Shown: positions 9,381 to 17,024 of the stretch, in pieces
Layout of the letters: every line of letters begins with the position of its first letter
How positions within the stretch are numbered: position 1 is the first letter of the stretch
From: Brevundimonas sp.
GTDB lineage: Bacteria > Pseudomonadota > Alphaproteobacteria > Caulobacterales > Caulobacteraceae
DNA: 18,294 nucleotides
Direction of reading: 5' to 3'
Assembly: GCF_003248455.1 (NCBI RefSeq)
Contig: NZ_QFNM01000044.1
Span: 1-18,294 of the forward strand
Program-made: the position numbers and the translations under genes
Notes under the pieces: generated by a model
Told to the model about the DNA's origin: nothing
The model's database searches: none
The model's input: the letters and a program-made list of their open reading frames with translations, nothing else

Positions 9381-9526
9381 GGGCGACCTCTTTGACGATG
9401 GCGAACGCCTTATCCTGCCCTGCGACGGGCTTTGCAACGGCCGAAACCTTGACTTTCGGGGGGGATGATGCGCCCTACGCCGCTTCCGATTTTCGCCGCG
9501 CGCGCGGTCCAGTCCAGACGATTCTC

Positions 9527-11359
9527 ATGCACGCCTATCGCTCTCACACCTGCGGCGCGCTCCGCGCCTCCGACGCCGGCTCCGCCGTCCGCCTGTCCGG
9601 CTGGGTGCACAGGAAGCGCGACCACGGCGGCCTCTTGTTCATCGACCTGCGCGACCACTACGGCCTGACGCAGCTGGTCCTGCACCCCGAGACGCCCGGC
9701 TTCGCCGCCGTCGAACGCCTGCGCGCCGAGAGCGTGATCCGCGTCGATGGCGAAGTGGTCGCCCGCGACGCCTCTGTGGTGAACCCCAATCTGCCGACCG
9801 GCGAGATCGAGGTCCGCGTCCGGGGCGTCGAGGTTTTGTCCGAGGCCGCCGAACTGCCGCTTCCCGTCTTCGGCGAACCGGATTATCCCGAGGACATTCG
9901 TCTCAAGCACCGCTATCTCGACCTGCGCCGCGACACCCTGCATCGAAACATCGTGCTGCGCTCGCGCGTGATCCAGTCGATCCGCAACCGCATGTTCGGG
10001 CAGGGTTTTCTGGAGTATCAGACGCCCATCCTGACGGCCTCGTCGCCGGAAGGCGCGCGCGACTTCCTGGTGCCGTCGCGTCTGCATCCTGGCAAGTTCT
10101 ATGCGCTGCCCCAGGCGCCGCAGCAGTTCAAGCAACTGCTGATGGTCTCGGGCTTCGATCGCTATTTCCAGATCGCCCCCTGCTTCCGCGACGAGGACCT
10201 GCGCGCCGACCGTTCGCTGGAGTTCTACCAGCTCGACGTCGAGATGAGCTTCGTGACCCAGGAAGACGTCTTCGCCGCCATCGAGCCGGTCATGCACGGC
10301 GTGTTCGAGGAATTCGGCGAGGGCAAGCCGGTTTCGCCCATCGACCAGACCCACGCCTTCACCAACGACTTCGGCGAGACGTTCGAGCACAAGGGCTTCG
10401 AGCGCCTGACCTACGCCCAGTCGATGGCCTGGTACGGCTCGGACAAGCCGGACCTGCGCAATCCGATCAAGATGCAGGTCGTCTCCGACCACTTCCGCGA
10501 CGGCGGTTTCGGCCTGTTCGCCAAGATCCTGGGCGCGGACCAGAAGAATGCGGTCTGGGCGATCCCCGCGCCGACCGGCGGCTCGCGCGCCTTCTGCGAC
10601 CGCATGAATTCGTGGGCTCAAGGGGAAGGCCAGCCGGGCCTGGGCTATATCTTCTGGTCCGACGACCAGGGCGCCTGGGGCGGCCCCATCGCCAAGAACC
10701 TGGGTCAGGAGCCGACGCAGGCGCTGATGACGTCGCTGGGCCTGGGACAGGGCGACGCCGCCTTCTTCGTCGCGGGCGATCCCTCGGTCTTCGCCAAGTT
10801 CGCCGGCCTGGCCCGCACCCGCGTCGGGACCGAATTGAAGCTGGTCGACGAGGACCAGTTCAAATTCTGCTGGATCGTCGACTTCCCCATGTTCGAATGG
10901 TCCGAGGAAGAGAAGAAGATCGACTTCTCACATAACCCCTTCTCGATGCCGCAGGGCGGGCTGGACGCGCTGGAGAGCCAGGACCCGCTGACCATCCGCG
11001 CCTATCAGTACGACATCGTCTGCAACGGCTACGAACTGTGCTCGGGCGCGATCCGTAACCACAAGGCCGAGATCATGCTGAAGGCCTTCGACATCGCCGG
11101 CTACGACGCCTCGGTGGTCGAGGAGCAGTTCGGGGGCATGCTGAACGCCTTCCGCTACGGCGCCCCGCCGCACGGCGGCCTCGCTCCCGGCATCGACCGC
11201 ATCGTCATGCTGCTGGCGGGCCAGCAGGCCATCCGCGAAGTGATCGCCTTCCCGCTGAACCAGCAGGGCGAGGACCTGCTGATGAGCGCCCCAGCCGGCG
11301 TTCAGGAACGTCAGTTGAAGGAACTGCACATCCGCACGGCGCCGCCGATCAAGGTCTGA
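9527..11359 (+). CDS. aspS: Aspartyl-tRNA synthetase, probably non-discriminating (Asp/Asn)
   Basis: AspS charges tRNA-Asp with aspartate. The 610-residue bacterial-type enzyme has an N-terminal OB-fold anticodon-binding domain (about 1-110), then class II motif 1 around YQTPILTASSPEGARDFLVP (164-183), motif 2 FRDEDLRADR (220-229), an inserted GAD domain in the middle, and motif 3 GLAPGIDRIVML near the C-terminus. H33 in RKRDHGG aligns with H31 of Pseudomonas aeruginosa AspRS, a mark of enzymes that also charge tRNA-Asn; the position where E. coli has a lysine (RDEKNIN) is a serine here. The frame is open for 45 codons upstream, but family proteins begin at MHAYRSHTCGALR. A GANTC site (9520-9524) sits three bases before the ATG, and a TTGACT (9449-9454) lies upstream without a clear -10. 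A strong terminator follows. Confidence 0.97.
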   Translation: MHAYRSHTCGALRASDAGSAVRLSGWVHRKRDHGGLLFIDLRDHYGLTQLVLHPETPGFAAVERLRAESVIRVDGEVVARDASVVNPNLPTGEIEVRVRGVEVLSEAAELPLPVFGEPDYPEDIRLKHRYLDLRRDTLHRNIVLRSRVIQSIRNRMFGQGFLEYQTPILTASSPEGARDFLVPSRLHPGKFYALPQAPQQFKQLLMVSGFDRYFQIAPCFRDEDLRADRSLEFYQLDVEMSFVTQEDVFAAIEPVMHGVFEEFGEGKPVSPIDQTHAFTNDFGETFEHKGFERLTYAQSMAWYGSDKPDLRNPIKMQVVSDHFRDGGFGLFAKILGADQKNAVWAIPAPTGGSRAFCDRMNSWAQGEGQPGLGYIFWSDDQGAWGGPIAKNLGQEPTQALMTSLGLGQGDAAFFVAGDPSVFAKFAGLARTRVGTELKLVDEDQFKFCWIVDFPMFEWSEEEKKIDFSHNPFSMPQGGLDALESQDPLTIRAYQYDIVCNGYELCSGAIRNHKAEIMLKAFDIAGYDASVVEEQFGGMLNAFRYGAPPHGGLAPGIDRIVMLLAGQQAIREVIAFPLNQQGEDLLMSAPAGVQERQLKELHIRTAPPIKV

Positions 11360-11379
11360 CCGCGCAGAGCCGGAACGAG

Positions 11380-11410
11380 AAAGGGGACGCCGCGCGGCGT
11401 CCCCTTTTTT
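11380..11410 (+). terminator. Intrinsic terminator of aspS
   Basis: The stem GGGGACGCC / GGCGTCCCC (11383-11391 and 11396-11404) closes a four-base GCGC loop and is followed by six T residues (11405-11410). Three A-T pairs extend the base of the stem. It starts about 20 bases after the aspS stop. On the opposite strand only three T residues follow, so it may weakly stop transcription from the converging pentapeptide gene that ends at 11416. Confidence 0.95.
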
Positions 11411-11415
11411 GTCGT

Positions 11416-12318
11416 TCAGTTCTCGGCGATCGAGATGAGGTTCCTGACGCGCGGCGGCACGGGCGGGGCGGGGGGCGTGCGGATCACGCGAATCGAGCCG
11501 CTGCGGCACGCCCGGGCCGTCAGCCCCCCGGGCAGCCGGGTGGAGCCGTCGCCGCACGCCTCGCCGATCTGCCCCTGGGTCAGGCCGCGCGCGCTCGACA
11601 GGTCCGTTCCCCGGATGTCGGCGCGGCGCATCGAGGCGTCGTTGAAGGCGGCCCGGGCGAAGGTCCCGCCGCTGAGGCGCGCGCCGTCCAGGCTGGCGCC
11701 GCTGAAGATCGCGCCGGTGAAATCCCCGTTCGACAGGTTGGAGGCGTTCAGCTCCGATCCGGCGAAGTTGGCGCCGGCCGCGCGGACATTGGCCAGGGTG
11801 GCCCCGAACAGCTCGCCGCCCGACAGATTGGCCCGCGCCAGGGTGGCGCTGTTGAAGTTTACCCCGTGCATCTCGCCGCCGGAGACATCGGCGCCGGTCA
11901 GGTTGGCCCGCACGAACGAGGCGCCCTGCGCTTCGACGCCGCTCATGGAGGCCCCGGCGAAGTTCGCCGAGGCGAAATTGGCCCCGACCACCTGAACGCC
12001 GGTCAGGTTGGCGCGCGAGAAGTCGCTGCCGGTGAAGTTCGAGCCCAGCATCTCGGCGCCGCGCAGATTGGCGCCGACCAGGGTGGCGTTGATGAAGCTG
12101 GCCCCGGTGAAGGTGGCGCCCGACAGGTTCCGGCCCGACAGTTCGCAGCGGTTGCACGACCCGCCCAGGGACACGGTGCGGGCCACGTCGCGGTCCTGAA
12201 GCAGCATCTCGACGCCCGCGCTGGCCGGCGCCGCGCCCAGGCAGGCGCCCGCCCCCAGGCCAAGAGCCAGAAGGGCCAGGACATGTCGGAACCGGATATG
12301 TTCAGCGATCTGTTTCAC
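11416..12318 (-). CDS. Exported pentapeptide-repeat protein, 37 uninterrupted repeats
   Basis: This is a 300-residue protein with an N-terminal signal peptide (LALLALGLGAGACLGAAPAS, cleavage probably near residue 34). C55 and C58 form SCNRC. From C58 to about residue 242 there are 37 consecutive five-residue units of the A(N/D)LxG type with no break, enough for about nine coils of a right-handed square beta-helix. A short end module follows: GLTQGQIGEACGDGSTRLPG with C255, then C271, and a proline-rich tail. The start is GTG at 12318 with a weak Shine-Dalgarno; no in-frame ATG is better placed. The protein shares its whole architecture with the next gene upstream (12400-12894). The function is unknown: the fold is known from gyrase-protecting proteins, but a secreted form argues against that role here. 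Confidence 0.88.
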   Translation of the reverse strand: MKQIAEHIRFRHVLALLALGLGAGACLGAAPASAGVEMLLQDRDVARTVSLGGSCNRCELSGRNLSGATFTGASFINATLVGANLRGAEMLGSNFTGSDFSRANLTGVQVVGANFASANFAGASMSGVEAQGASFVRANLTGADVSGGEMHGVNFNSATLARANLSGGELFGATLANVRAAGANFAGSELNASNLSNGDFTGAIFSGASLDGARLSGGTFARAAFNDASMRRADIRGTDLSSARGLTQGQIGEACGDGSTRLPGGLTARACRSGSIRVIRTPPAPPVPPRVRNLISIAEN

Positions 12319-12399
12319 CAGGCCTGAATGCCCCGAAACCCCCGCGTCACCTACTTAAATCGAGGTAATTTCGTTAAATCGCGGCAAGGTCGGCGGCCC

Positions 12400-12894
12400 T
12401 CAGCAGGCGGGAATGCGAAGGCCGCGCGGCAGGACGGTGGAGGCGTCGCCGCAGGCCCGGTTCAACTGGCCCTGGGTCAGGCCCGTGGCCCGCGCCAGCT
12501 GCGCGCCCGACAGGTTCACGCCCGACAAGATCGCGCCCGAGAAGTTCGCCCCCTCCAGATAAGCGCCGACGAAGCTGGCGTTGGTCAGGTTGGCGCGCGA
12601 GAAGTTGGAGCCGGAGAAGACCCCGCCATACCCCTCCACGTCGCGCAGGTCGGCGCCGGTGAAACGGGTGCGGTTCATCACGCTCAGGCTCAGGTCCGAC
12701 TGACGCAGCCGTGCGCCCGCCAGGTTCAACCCGCGCGCCTCCAGGCCCGAGAAGTCGCCCTGGAACAGGTTGCAGCCGGCGCAGGAGGCGCCGCGCCGCA
12801 CGCTGGCGATCTGGCCCGCGTTCTGGGCCAGGGCGGGCGTGGCGGCGGCCAGCAGGGCGGCGGCGATCAGGCCGAAAGAGAATGTGCGTTTCAT
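12400..12894 (-). CDS. Exported pentapeptide-repeat protein, short paralogue
   Basis: This is a 164-residue protein with a clear signal peptide (MKRTFSFGLIAAALLAAATP, cleavage near ALA-QNAG at about 23). C38 and C41 form SCAGC. About 19 pentapeptide units run from 41 to 135, less regular in the first half (LEARG, SVMNR, VEGYG). The end module GLTQGQLNRACGDASTVLPR carries C148, and the protein ends at C164. ATG at 12894 has GGAG about eight bases upstream. It lies 57 bases downstream of the NrdJ-like gene and 81 bases upstream of its longer paralogue, all on one strand, so the three may be co-transcribed. The matching cysteine frame suggests a local duplication followed by change in repeat number. 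The function is unknown. Confidence 0.88.
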   Translation of the reverse strand: MKRTFSFGLIAAALLAAATPALAQNAGQIASVRRGASCAGCNLFQGDFSGLEARGLNLAGARLRQSDLSLSVMNRTRFTGADLRDVEGYGGVFSGSNFSRANLTNASFVGAYLEGANFSGAILSGVNLSGAQLARATGLTQGQLNRACGDASTVLPRGLRIPAC

Positions 12895-12951
12895 GGACCG
12901 GGCTCCGACGTTCGATCGTCCTGAAGCAAACCCTAGGCCAGAACCCTTAAT

Positions 12952-15603
12952 CTAGCCCTGATCGCCGCCGGTCGATGCGAAGGTCGGCGCCGCCCCGCAG
13001 GTGTCGCAGGTCCAGCCGCCGCCGCGTTGCTGCAGGGTGAAGTCGCCGCAGGCGGGGCAGGCGACGGCCTCGCTGCCGGGCGCCCCGCGGGCCTCCGGTT
13101 CGGCCTTCTTGCCGAAGGGCAGGACCACCAGATTGTCGGGCGCGGACCCCCGCGCGAACCCCTTGGAGATGAAGCGGGCGGCGGGCACGGCCTGGCCCTG
13201 CGGCGCCGCGCCCTCCAGCCCGTCGCCGTCCAGCGGCTCCGCCTCGCCATTGGCCAGTTCGTGGCGGTCCAGATAGGAGACGCCCAGTTCACGGAAGATG
13301 TAGTCCAGGATCGAGCTGGCCGAGCGGATGGAATCGTTGCCGGTCACGCGCCCGGCCGGTTCGAACCGGGTGAAGACGAAGGCGTCCACGAACTCGTCCA
13401 GCGGCACGCCGTATTGCAGGCCGATGGAGATGGCGATGGCGAAGTTGTTCATCAGGCTGCGGAAGGCGGCGCCTTCCTTGTGCATGTCGATGAAGATCTC
13501 GCCCAGTTCCCCGTCTTCGTACTCGCCGGTGTGGATATAGACCTTGTGGCCGCCCACCGCCGCCTTCTGGATATAGCCCTTGCGGCGGTCGGGCAGTTTG
13601 CGGCGCGCCCGTTCGCGCTCGACCACCCGCTCCACCACCCGTTCGGTCGGACGCGCCGGCTCGCGCACGGGCGCGGGTTCGGCGCGCGCGGCCGTCTCGA
13701 CGGCGGGCAGGGTCAGCAGCGGGGCGGCCGGCGGCTCGGCGCGTTTCAAGCGGATGGCGCGGCGGCCGTCCAGCGCCGCCTGGCCGATCAGGCGCGCCGC
13801 CTGGCCCGCGGTGGCGCGCCAGTGCGTCGTCTCGGTCGCGATGTCGGCCAGGTCGCTGAACGGCTCGACGGCGCGGCGCAGTTCGGCCTCGGCCCCCTCG
13901 GGATCGGCCAGCAGGGCGGCCTCGGCGGGCGGCGCCCCGTCCCAGCCGCTCAGGTCGCCATGGCCGAACGCCCAGCGCGCGGCCGCGGCCTCGGCCTCCT
14001 CGGACACGCCCAGCAGGGTCAGCAGCAGGCCGTCGCCGTCCTCGATCCCCAGCACGTCGCGGATGAAGCCGGGGTCCAGGACGGGAGCGGAGAAGACGGC
14101 GTCGAAATCCTCGGCCTCCGCCAGCGCCTGTTCGATGGCCGCCAGTTCGATGTCGGTGAAGCCCAGCGACCGCAGCGCCGCGTGGTCCAGCCCCGGCGCC
14201 TCGACCAGGGTGCGACGGCCGAAGACATGGCGTTCGGCCGCCTGGACGTCCCCGCCCCCCGCCGCCAGCGCCGCCGCCAGCGCCGGATGCAGCCGCCGCC
14301 CGATCTCGCCGTCCGCCGTCTGGAACACATCGACGGCCGCGAGGCGGCCCCGGCCCAGCCGCAGCCGCGCCTCCGCATCGTCCACGAACAGGCCGATGGC
14401 CGAATGGCGGCGGGCGCGGGGCGGGGCGGTCGATATGTCCAGGGCGGCGTCCGCGAACGGATCGGCGAGGGTCCGCAGCGCCCGGCGCCGGACCGTCAGG
14501 GCCTCTTCGGCGGCGGCTTGCAGATCGGTCCAATCGGGCGCAGCGCCCCGCACGGCGGCCAGGTCGGCCGATGTCTCGCCCGCCGTCGCCGCGATCAGGG
14601 CGGCCACGCCTTGCGCTCGCGCCTGCCGCGCCTCGCCCAGCGGCGCGACCGCCTCCAGCAGACCCTCCAGCCCCAGGACGATCACCCCGGGCGTCCGCGT
14701 CGTCAGGTCCAGGGCCGTGGTCAGCAGTCGCGTCAGGGCGATGATCACGGCCGCCGGATCGTCGCCGGTCTCGGCGTCCAGCGCCATGACGGCGGCCAGA
14801 TCGATCGCCATCCGCGCCGTCGCCTTCGCCGTCGCCGCCTCCGCATCGCGCGGGTCGAAGGCCAGGATCAATCCGCCGTCCAGCGCGCCCTGCGCCGCCA
14901 GCAGGGCCTCGGGCGCGCCCGCCGCGATCTGCGTGCGGTCCGCCAGGGCGACCAGCGGCGCGGCCTCGATCGCGGGGTCGAGGTCGGGCAGGGGGCGCTC
15001 CCCGTCCACCGCCCGTAGGATGTCGGCGTCCGAGGCGCCGCAGCGCCGCGCCAGGGCCGCCGCCCGCCCCAGGGCCGGATTGCGCGAAGGATCGCCGCAG
15101 TCGCCGCGCGGCCCCTCGCAACGGTCCACCGCATCGGCCACGCCGGCCAGGGCTTCGGCCAGGGCGCGCGCCGCCTGGGCGCCCAGCCGGGCGGCGGATC
15201 GGCGTCCGCCATGCGCGGCCAGCATGGCCGCCGCGCCCGGATCGTTCAGATCGACGACCCCGGCCGCCGCCGGTCCCGACGCCGCCGGCGCCGCCAGCCC
15301 CAGCTTCAGCGCGCCGGACAGTTCGGCGGCGAACAGCGCGGCCTGCGCCGTGTCGAACACGCCTTCGGACAGGCCCGTCTTCGCCAGCCGCGCCGCCCAG
15401 GCGTCCACGCCCCCGTCCAGCCAGTCGCCCGCCGCCTCGTCCCCCAGGCCCTCGGCCTCGATCCAGTCCAGCCAGGCCTCGATCCGCGCGTCCGACCAGC
15501 CGGCGGGCGCCAGGACGGGCCGCACGCCGCCCGGCCGTTCCACGACGCGGGTCTCCATCGCGACTCGTTCGGCGCGGGGGGCGAAGCCGGATTGAAGGCG
15601 CAT
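12952..15603 (-). CDS. NrdJ-like protein with TSCPD-type domain, probably non-catalytic
   Basis: This is an 883-residue, alanine-rich protein. Residues about 668-780 closely resemble the C-terminal domain of class II (adenosylcobalamin-dependent) ribonucleotide reductase NrdJ: RRKGYIQKAAVGGHKVYIHT, then IFIDMHKEGAAFRSLMNNFA, FTRFEPAGRV and SILDYIFREL. It is preceded by a charged ERVVERVVERERARR linker, as in NrdJ. A C-terminal zinc ribbon follows (C849, C852, C866, C869). Upstream, weak echoes of the reductase barrel can be traced, such as IVLGLEGLLEAVAPLG (308-323) and ERHVFGRRTLVEAPGLDHAA (457-476). Only three cysteines occur before the ribbon and none sits in a recognisable reductase active-site motif. 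The length is well below the approximately 1200 of true NrdJ. The start is ATG at 15603, not the upstream in-frame 15657, because GGAGAG lies five bases before it. Domain calls are by eye; the function is unknown. Confidence 0.8.
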   Translation of the reverse strand: MRLQSGFAPRAERVAMETRVVERPGGVRPVLAPAGWSDARIEAWLDWIEAEGLGDEAAGDWLDGGVDAWAARLAKTGLSEGVFDTAQAALFAAELSGALKLGLAAPAASGPAAAGVVDLNDPGAAAMLAAHGGRRSAARLGAQAARALAEALAGVADAVDRCEGPRGDCGDPSRNPALGRAAALARRCGASDADILRAVDGERPLPDLDPAIEAAPLVALADRTQIAAGAPEALLAAQGALDGGLILAFDPRDAEAATAKATARMAIDLAAVMALDAETGDDPAAVIIALTRLLTTALDLTTRTPGVIVLGLEGLLEAVAPLGEARQARAQGVAALIAATAGETSADLAAVRGAAPDWTDLQAAAEEALTVRRRALRTLADPFADAALDISTAPPRARRHSAIGLFVDDAEARLRLGRGRLAAVDVFQTADGEIGRRLHPALAAALAAGGGDVQAAERHVFGRRTLVEAPGLDHAALRSLGFTDIELAAIEQALAEAEDFDAVFSAPVLDPGFIRDVLGIEDGDGLLLTLLGVSEEAEAAAARWAFGHGDLSGWDGAPPAEAALLADPEGAEAELRRAVEPFSDLADIATETTHWRATAGQAARLIGQAALDGRRAIRLKRAEPPAAPLLTLPAVETAARAEPAPVREPARPTERVVERVVERERARRKLPDRRKGYIQKAAVGGHKVYIHTGEYEDGELGEIFIDMHKEGAAFRSLMNNFAIAISIGLQYGVPLDEFVDAFVFTRFEPAGRVTGNDSIRSASSILDYIFRELGVSYLDRHELANGEAEPLDGDGLEGAAPQGQAVPAARFISKGFARGSAPDNLVVLPFGKKAEPEARGAPGSEAVACPACGDFTLQQRGGGWTCDTCGAAPTFASTGGDQG

Positions 15604-15608
15604 GGCGT

Positions 15609-15614
15609 CTCTCC
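15609..15614 (-). promoter_or_regulatory. Ribosome binding site fixing the NrdJ-like start
   Basis: GGAGAG on the minus strand ends five bases before the ATG at 15603. The alternative in-frame starts at 15657 and 15558 have no comparable site, so this decides the start. Confidence 0.7.
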
Positions 15615-15722
15615 GATGGGATCGCGCCAGCCTATGTCGCCCGCGCGCCTTCGCCAATACATCTGGTGTCGCGAGGGCGGATTGCCCACAAGATATCGAT
15701 TCAACGCCCGCCTCCTGAACGC

Positions 15723-15751
15723 TGGACGAAAAGGGCGCGTCTTTCTATGAT
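15723..15751 (+). promoter_or_regulatory. Candidate sigma-70-like promoter for the NDUFA12-DUF2155 operon
   Basis: TGGACG (15723-15728) and TATGAT (15746-15751) match the -35 and -10 consensus at four and five of six positions, with 17 bases between. The predicted transcription start is near 15758, about 48 bases before the GTG start. It lies in the 202-base divergent gap shared with the NrdJ-like gene. A GANTC site (15698-15702) sits just upstream. Confidence 0.4.
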
Positions 15752-15805
15752 CCGCGCCAGACGCCGGCTCCTTTGCGGCGAACCCTTACGGTTGGATTTC
15801 ACGAC

Positions 15806-16198
15806 GTGTTGAGCAAGATTTTCGGCTGGTGGGAGGGCGCCACGATCGGCACCCGCTTCACCATCGCCAAGCGCGGTCGCTTTGTCGGCCAGGACGAGAA
15901 CGGCAACCGCTATTACGAGAGCCGCGACAACGTCAGCTACGACGGCCGCAAGCGTCGCTGGGTCATCTACGACGGCTATGCCGAGGCCTCCAAGGTGACG
16001 CCCGACTGGCACGGCTGGCTGCACTACACCTTCGACCTGCCGCCGACCGAGCAGCCGCTGCCGCGTCGCGTCTGGGAGAAGGAGCATCTGCCCAACCTGA
16101 CCGGCACGCCCCTAGCCTGGCGTCCGCCCGGCTCGCTGGCCGCCGAGGCCAAACGCCCCGCCGCGACCGGGGATTACCAGGCCTGGACGCCCGAGTGA
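15806..16198 (+). CDS. NADH:ubiquinone oxidoreductase subunit NDUFA12 homologue
   Basis: This is the alphaproteobacterial version of the supernumerary complex I subunit NDUFA12 (B17.2), which binds the peripheral arm of complex I at the inner membrane and stabilises it. The 130 residues contain the family's conserved run: KIFGWWEGATIGTRF (4-18), GRFVGQDENGNRYYE (24-38), RRWVIYDGYAEASKV (50-64), PDWHGWLHYTFD (66-77) and WEKEHLPNLTGTPLAWRPPG (90-109). GTG at 15806 is the preferred start because it places KIF at the expected distance; TTG at 15809 and TTG at 15773 are alternatives, and no Shine-Dalgarno is decisive. The stop overlaps the next gene's start as GTGA. Confidence 0.93.
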   Translation: MLSKIFGWWEGATIGTRFTIAKRGRFVGQDENGNRYYESRDNVSYDGRKRRWVIYDGYAEASKVTPDWHGWLHYTFDLPPTEQPLPRRVWEKEHLPNLTGTPLAWRPPGSLAAEAKRPAATGDYQAWTPE

Positions 16199-16854
16199 AA
16201 GCCCGCCGGATCCTGATGGCGGCCGCCGCCCTGGTCGGCGTGCTGGGCGCGGGGGCCGTGACGGCCAGCGGGCTTCAGGACGCGCCGCGCGAGGCGCGCC
16301 CGGTTCAGGATCCCATCGGCGACATCCTGCGAAAGACCCAGGCCCAGCCGGCGCCGGCCGTTCCGACCGAGACCCCGCCCGCCGGCGCGCCGGCGCCCCG
16401 CGCGCCCGTCGCCGTGCCGCCGCCGCCCGCCATCGTCATCGCCGAGGACGCCGCCGTCGAGGAAAAGGCCGACGAAGAGGTCAAGGCGGAGCGCCCGGTG
16501 ATCGAAAAGGCCATCGACCAGCCCGCCACCCCGGGCCGTCGCCAACGCCGCAAGTTCGCGGTCGTGCAGGCCATCGACAAGGTCACGGCCGAGACCATGA
16601 AGTTCGAGGTCGAGGTCGGCGGCCGTCCCGTGCGCTTCAACCGCAACCTGGTCTTCGCCGCGCGCGCCTGCGAAGTCACCACGCCCGACGAACTGACCGA
16701 GGACGCCATCGCCTATATGGACGTCTCTCTGCAGCCGCGCGGCCAGAATACGTCGCGCCAGATTTTCCGGGGCTGGATGTTCGCCTCGTCCCCGGCGATC
16801 AGCGGCGTTCAGAACCCCTATTACGACGCCTGGGTGGTCGGCTGTAAGAACTGA
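16195..16854 (+). CDS. DUF2155 domain protein, exported or membrane-anchored
   Basis: This is a 219-residue protein of the DUF2155 family, which has no established biochemical role. The N-terminus MKARRILMAAAALVGVLGAG is a signal peptide or anchor. A long proline- and alanine-rich, then acidic linker runs to about residue 118. The DUF2155 domain occupies about 120-219, with FAVVQAIDKVTAET (121-134), ARACEVTTPDELTED (156-170), FRGWMFASSPAISGVQNPYY (191-210) and a final DAWVVGCKN. C159 and C217 are the only cysteines and could form a disulphide in the periplasm. The GTG at 16195 overlaps the NDUFA12 stop by four bases (GTGA), implying translational coupling; ATG at 16216 would shorten the positively charged N-terminus. 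In other alphaproteobacteria such genes also sit beside NDUFA12 and aat, hinting at an envelope or respiratory-assembly role. Confidence 0.88.
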   Translation: MKARRILMAAAALVGVLGAGAVTASGLQDAPREARPVQDPIGDILRKTQAQPAPAVPTETPPAGAPAPRAPVAVPPPPAIVIAEDAAVEEKADEEVKAERPVIEKAIDQPATPGRRQRRKFAVVQAIDKVTAETMKFEVEVGGRPVRFNRNLVFAARACEVTTPDELTEDAIAYMDVSLQPRGQNTSRQIFRGWMFASSPAISGVQNPYYDAWVVGCKN

Positions 16855-16872
16855 CCGGGCCAGGAGACCGGC

Positions 16873-17024
16873 ATGGATCGCAAGACGCCGCTGAAGAAGG
16901 ACGAGACGGTCGAAATCCGTCTGTCCCACGCCGCCAACACCGCCTTCATGGCCGCGCCGCCTTCGACCGGCTGGACCGCAACCACGACGGCGTGGTCGGT
17001 TTCGACGAATATCGCGCGGGTTAG
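16873..17024 (+). pseudogene. Internally deleted EF-hand protein gene
   Basis: An intact AGGAGA site (16862-16867) precedes ATG at 16873, which opens MDRKTPLKKDETVEIRLSHA (first frame to about 16953), reminiscent of the N-terminal ribbon-helix-helix-like part of small Caulobacterales EF-hand proteins. About 80 bases in, the meaningful reading moves to another frame: AFDRLDRNHDGVVGFDEYRAG followed by TAG at 17022-17024. The calcium loop there is canonical in form (D1, N3, D5, G6, E12 of DRNHDGVVGFDE, 16974-17009). The 152-base span is not a multiple of three. The middle of the gene, expected to hold the rest of the first domain and a hydrophobic segment, is absent. The simplest reading is an out-of-frame internal deletion. 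It lies 18 bases after the DUF2155 gene and was probably the third gene of that operon. Confidence 0.62.

Noticed and set aside
12355..12381. Possible CtrA site (TTAA-N7-TTAA)
   Set aside because: The two TTAA copies are 15 bases apart instead of seven, and no other pair fits the consensus.
13027..15595. Two overlapping plus-strand frames of over 650 codons opposite the NrdJ-like gene
   Set aside because: Both are Arg/Ser/Ala-rich shadows. The minus-strand frame has a ribosome site, a TSCPD-type domain and a zinc ribbon.
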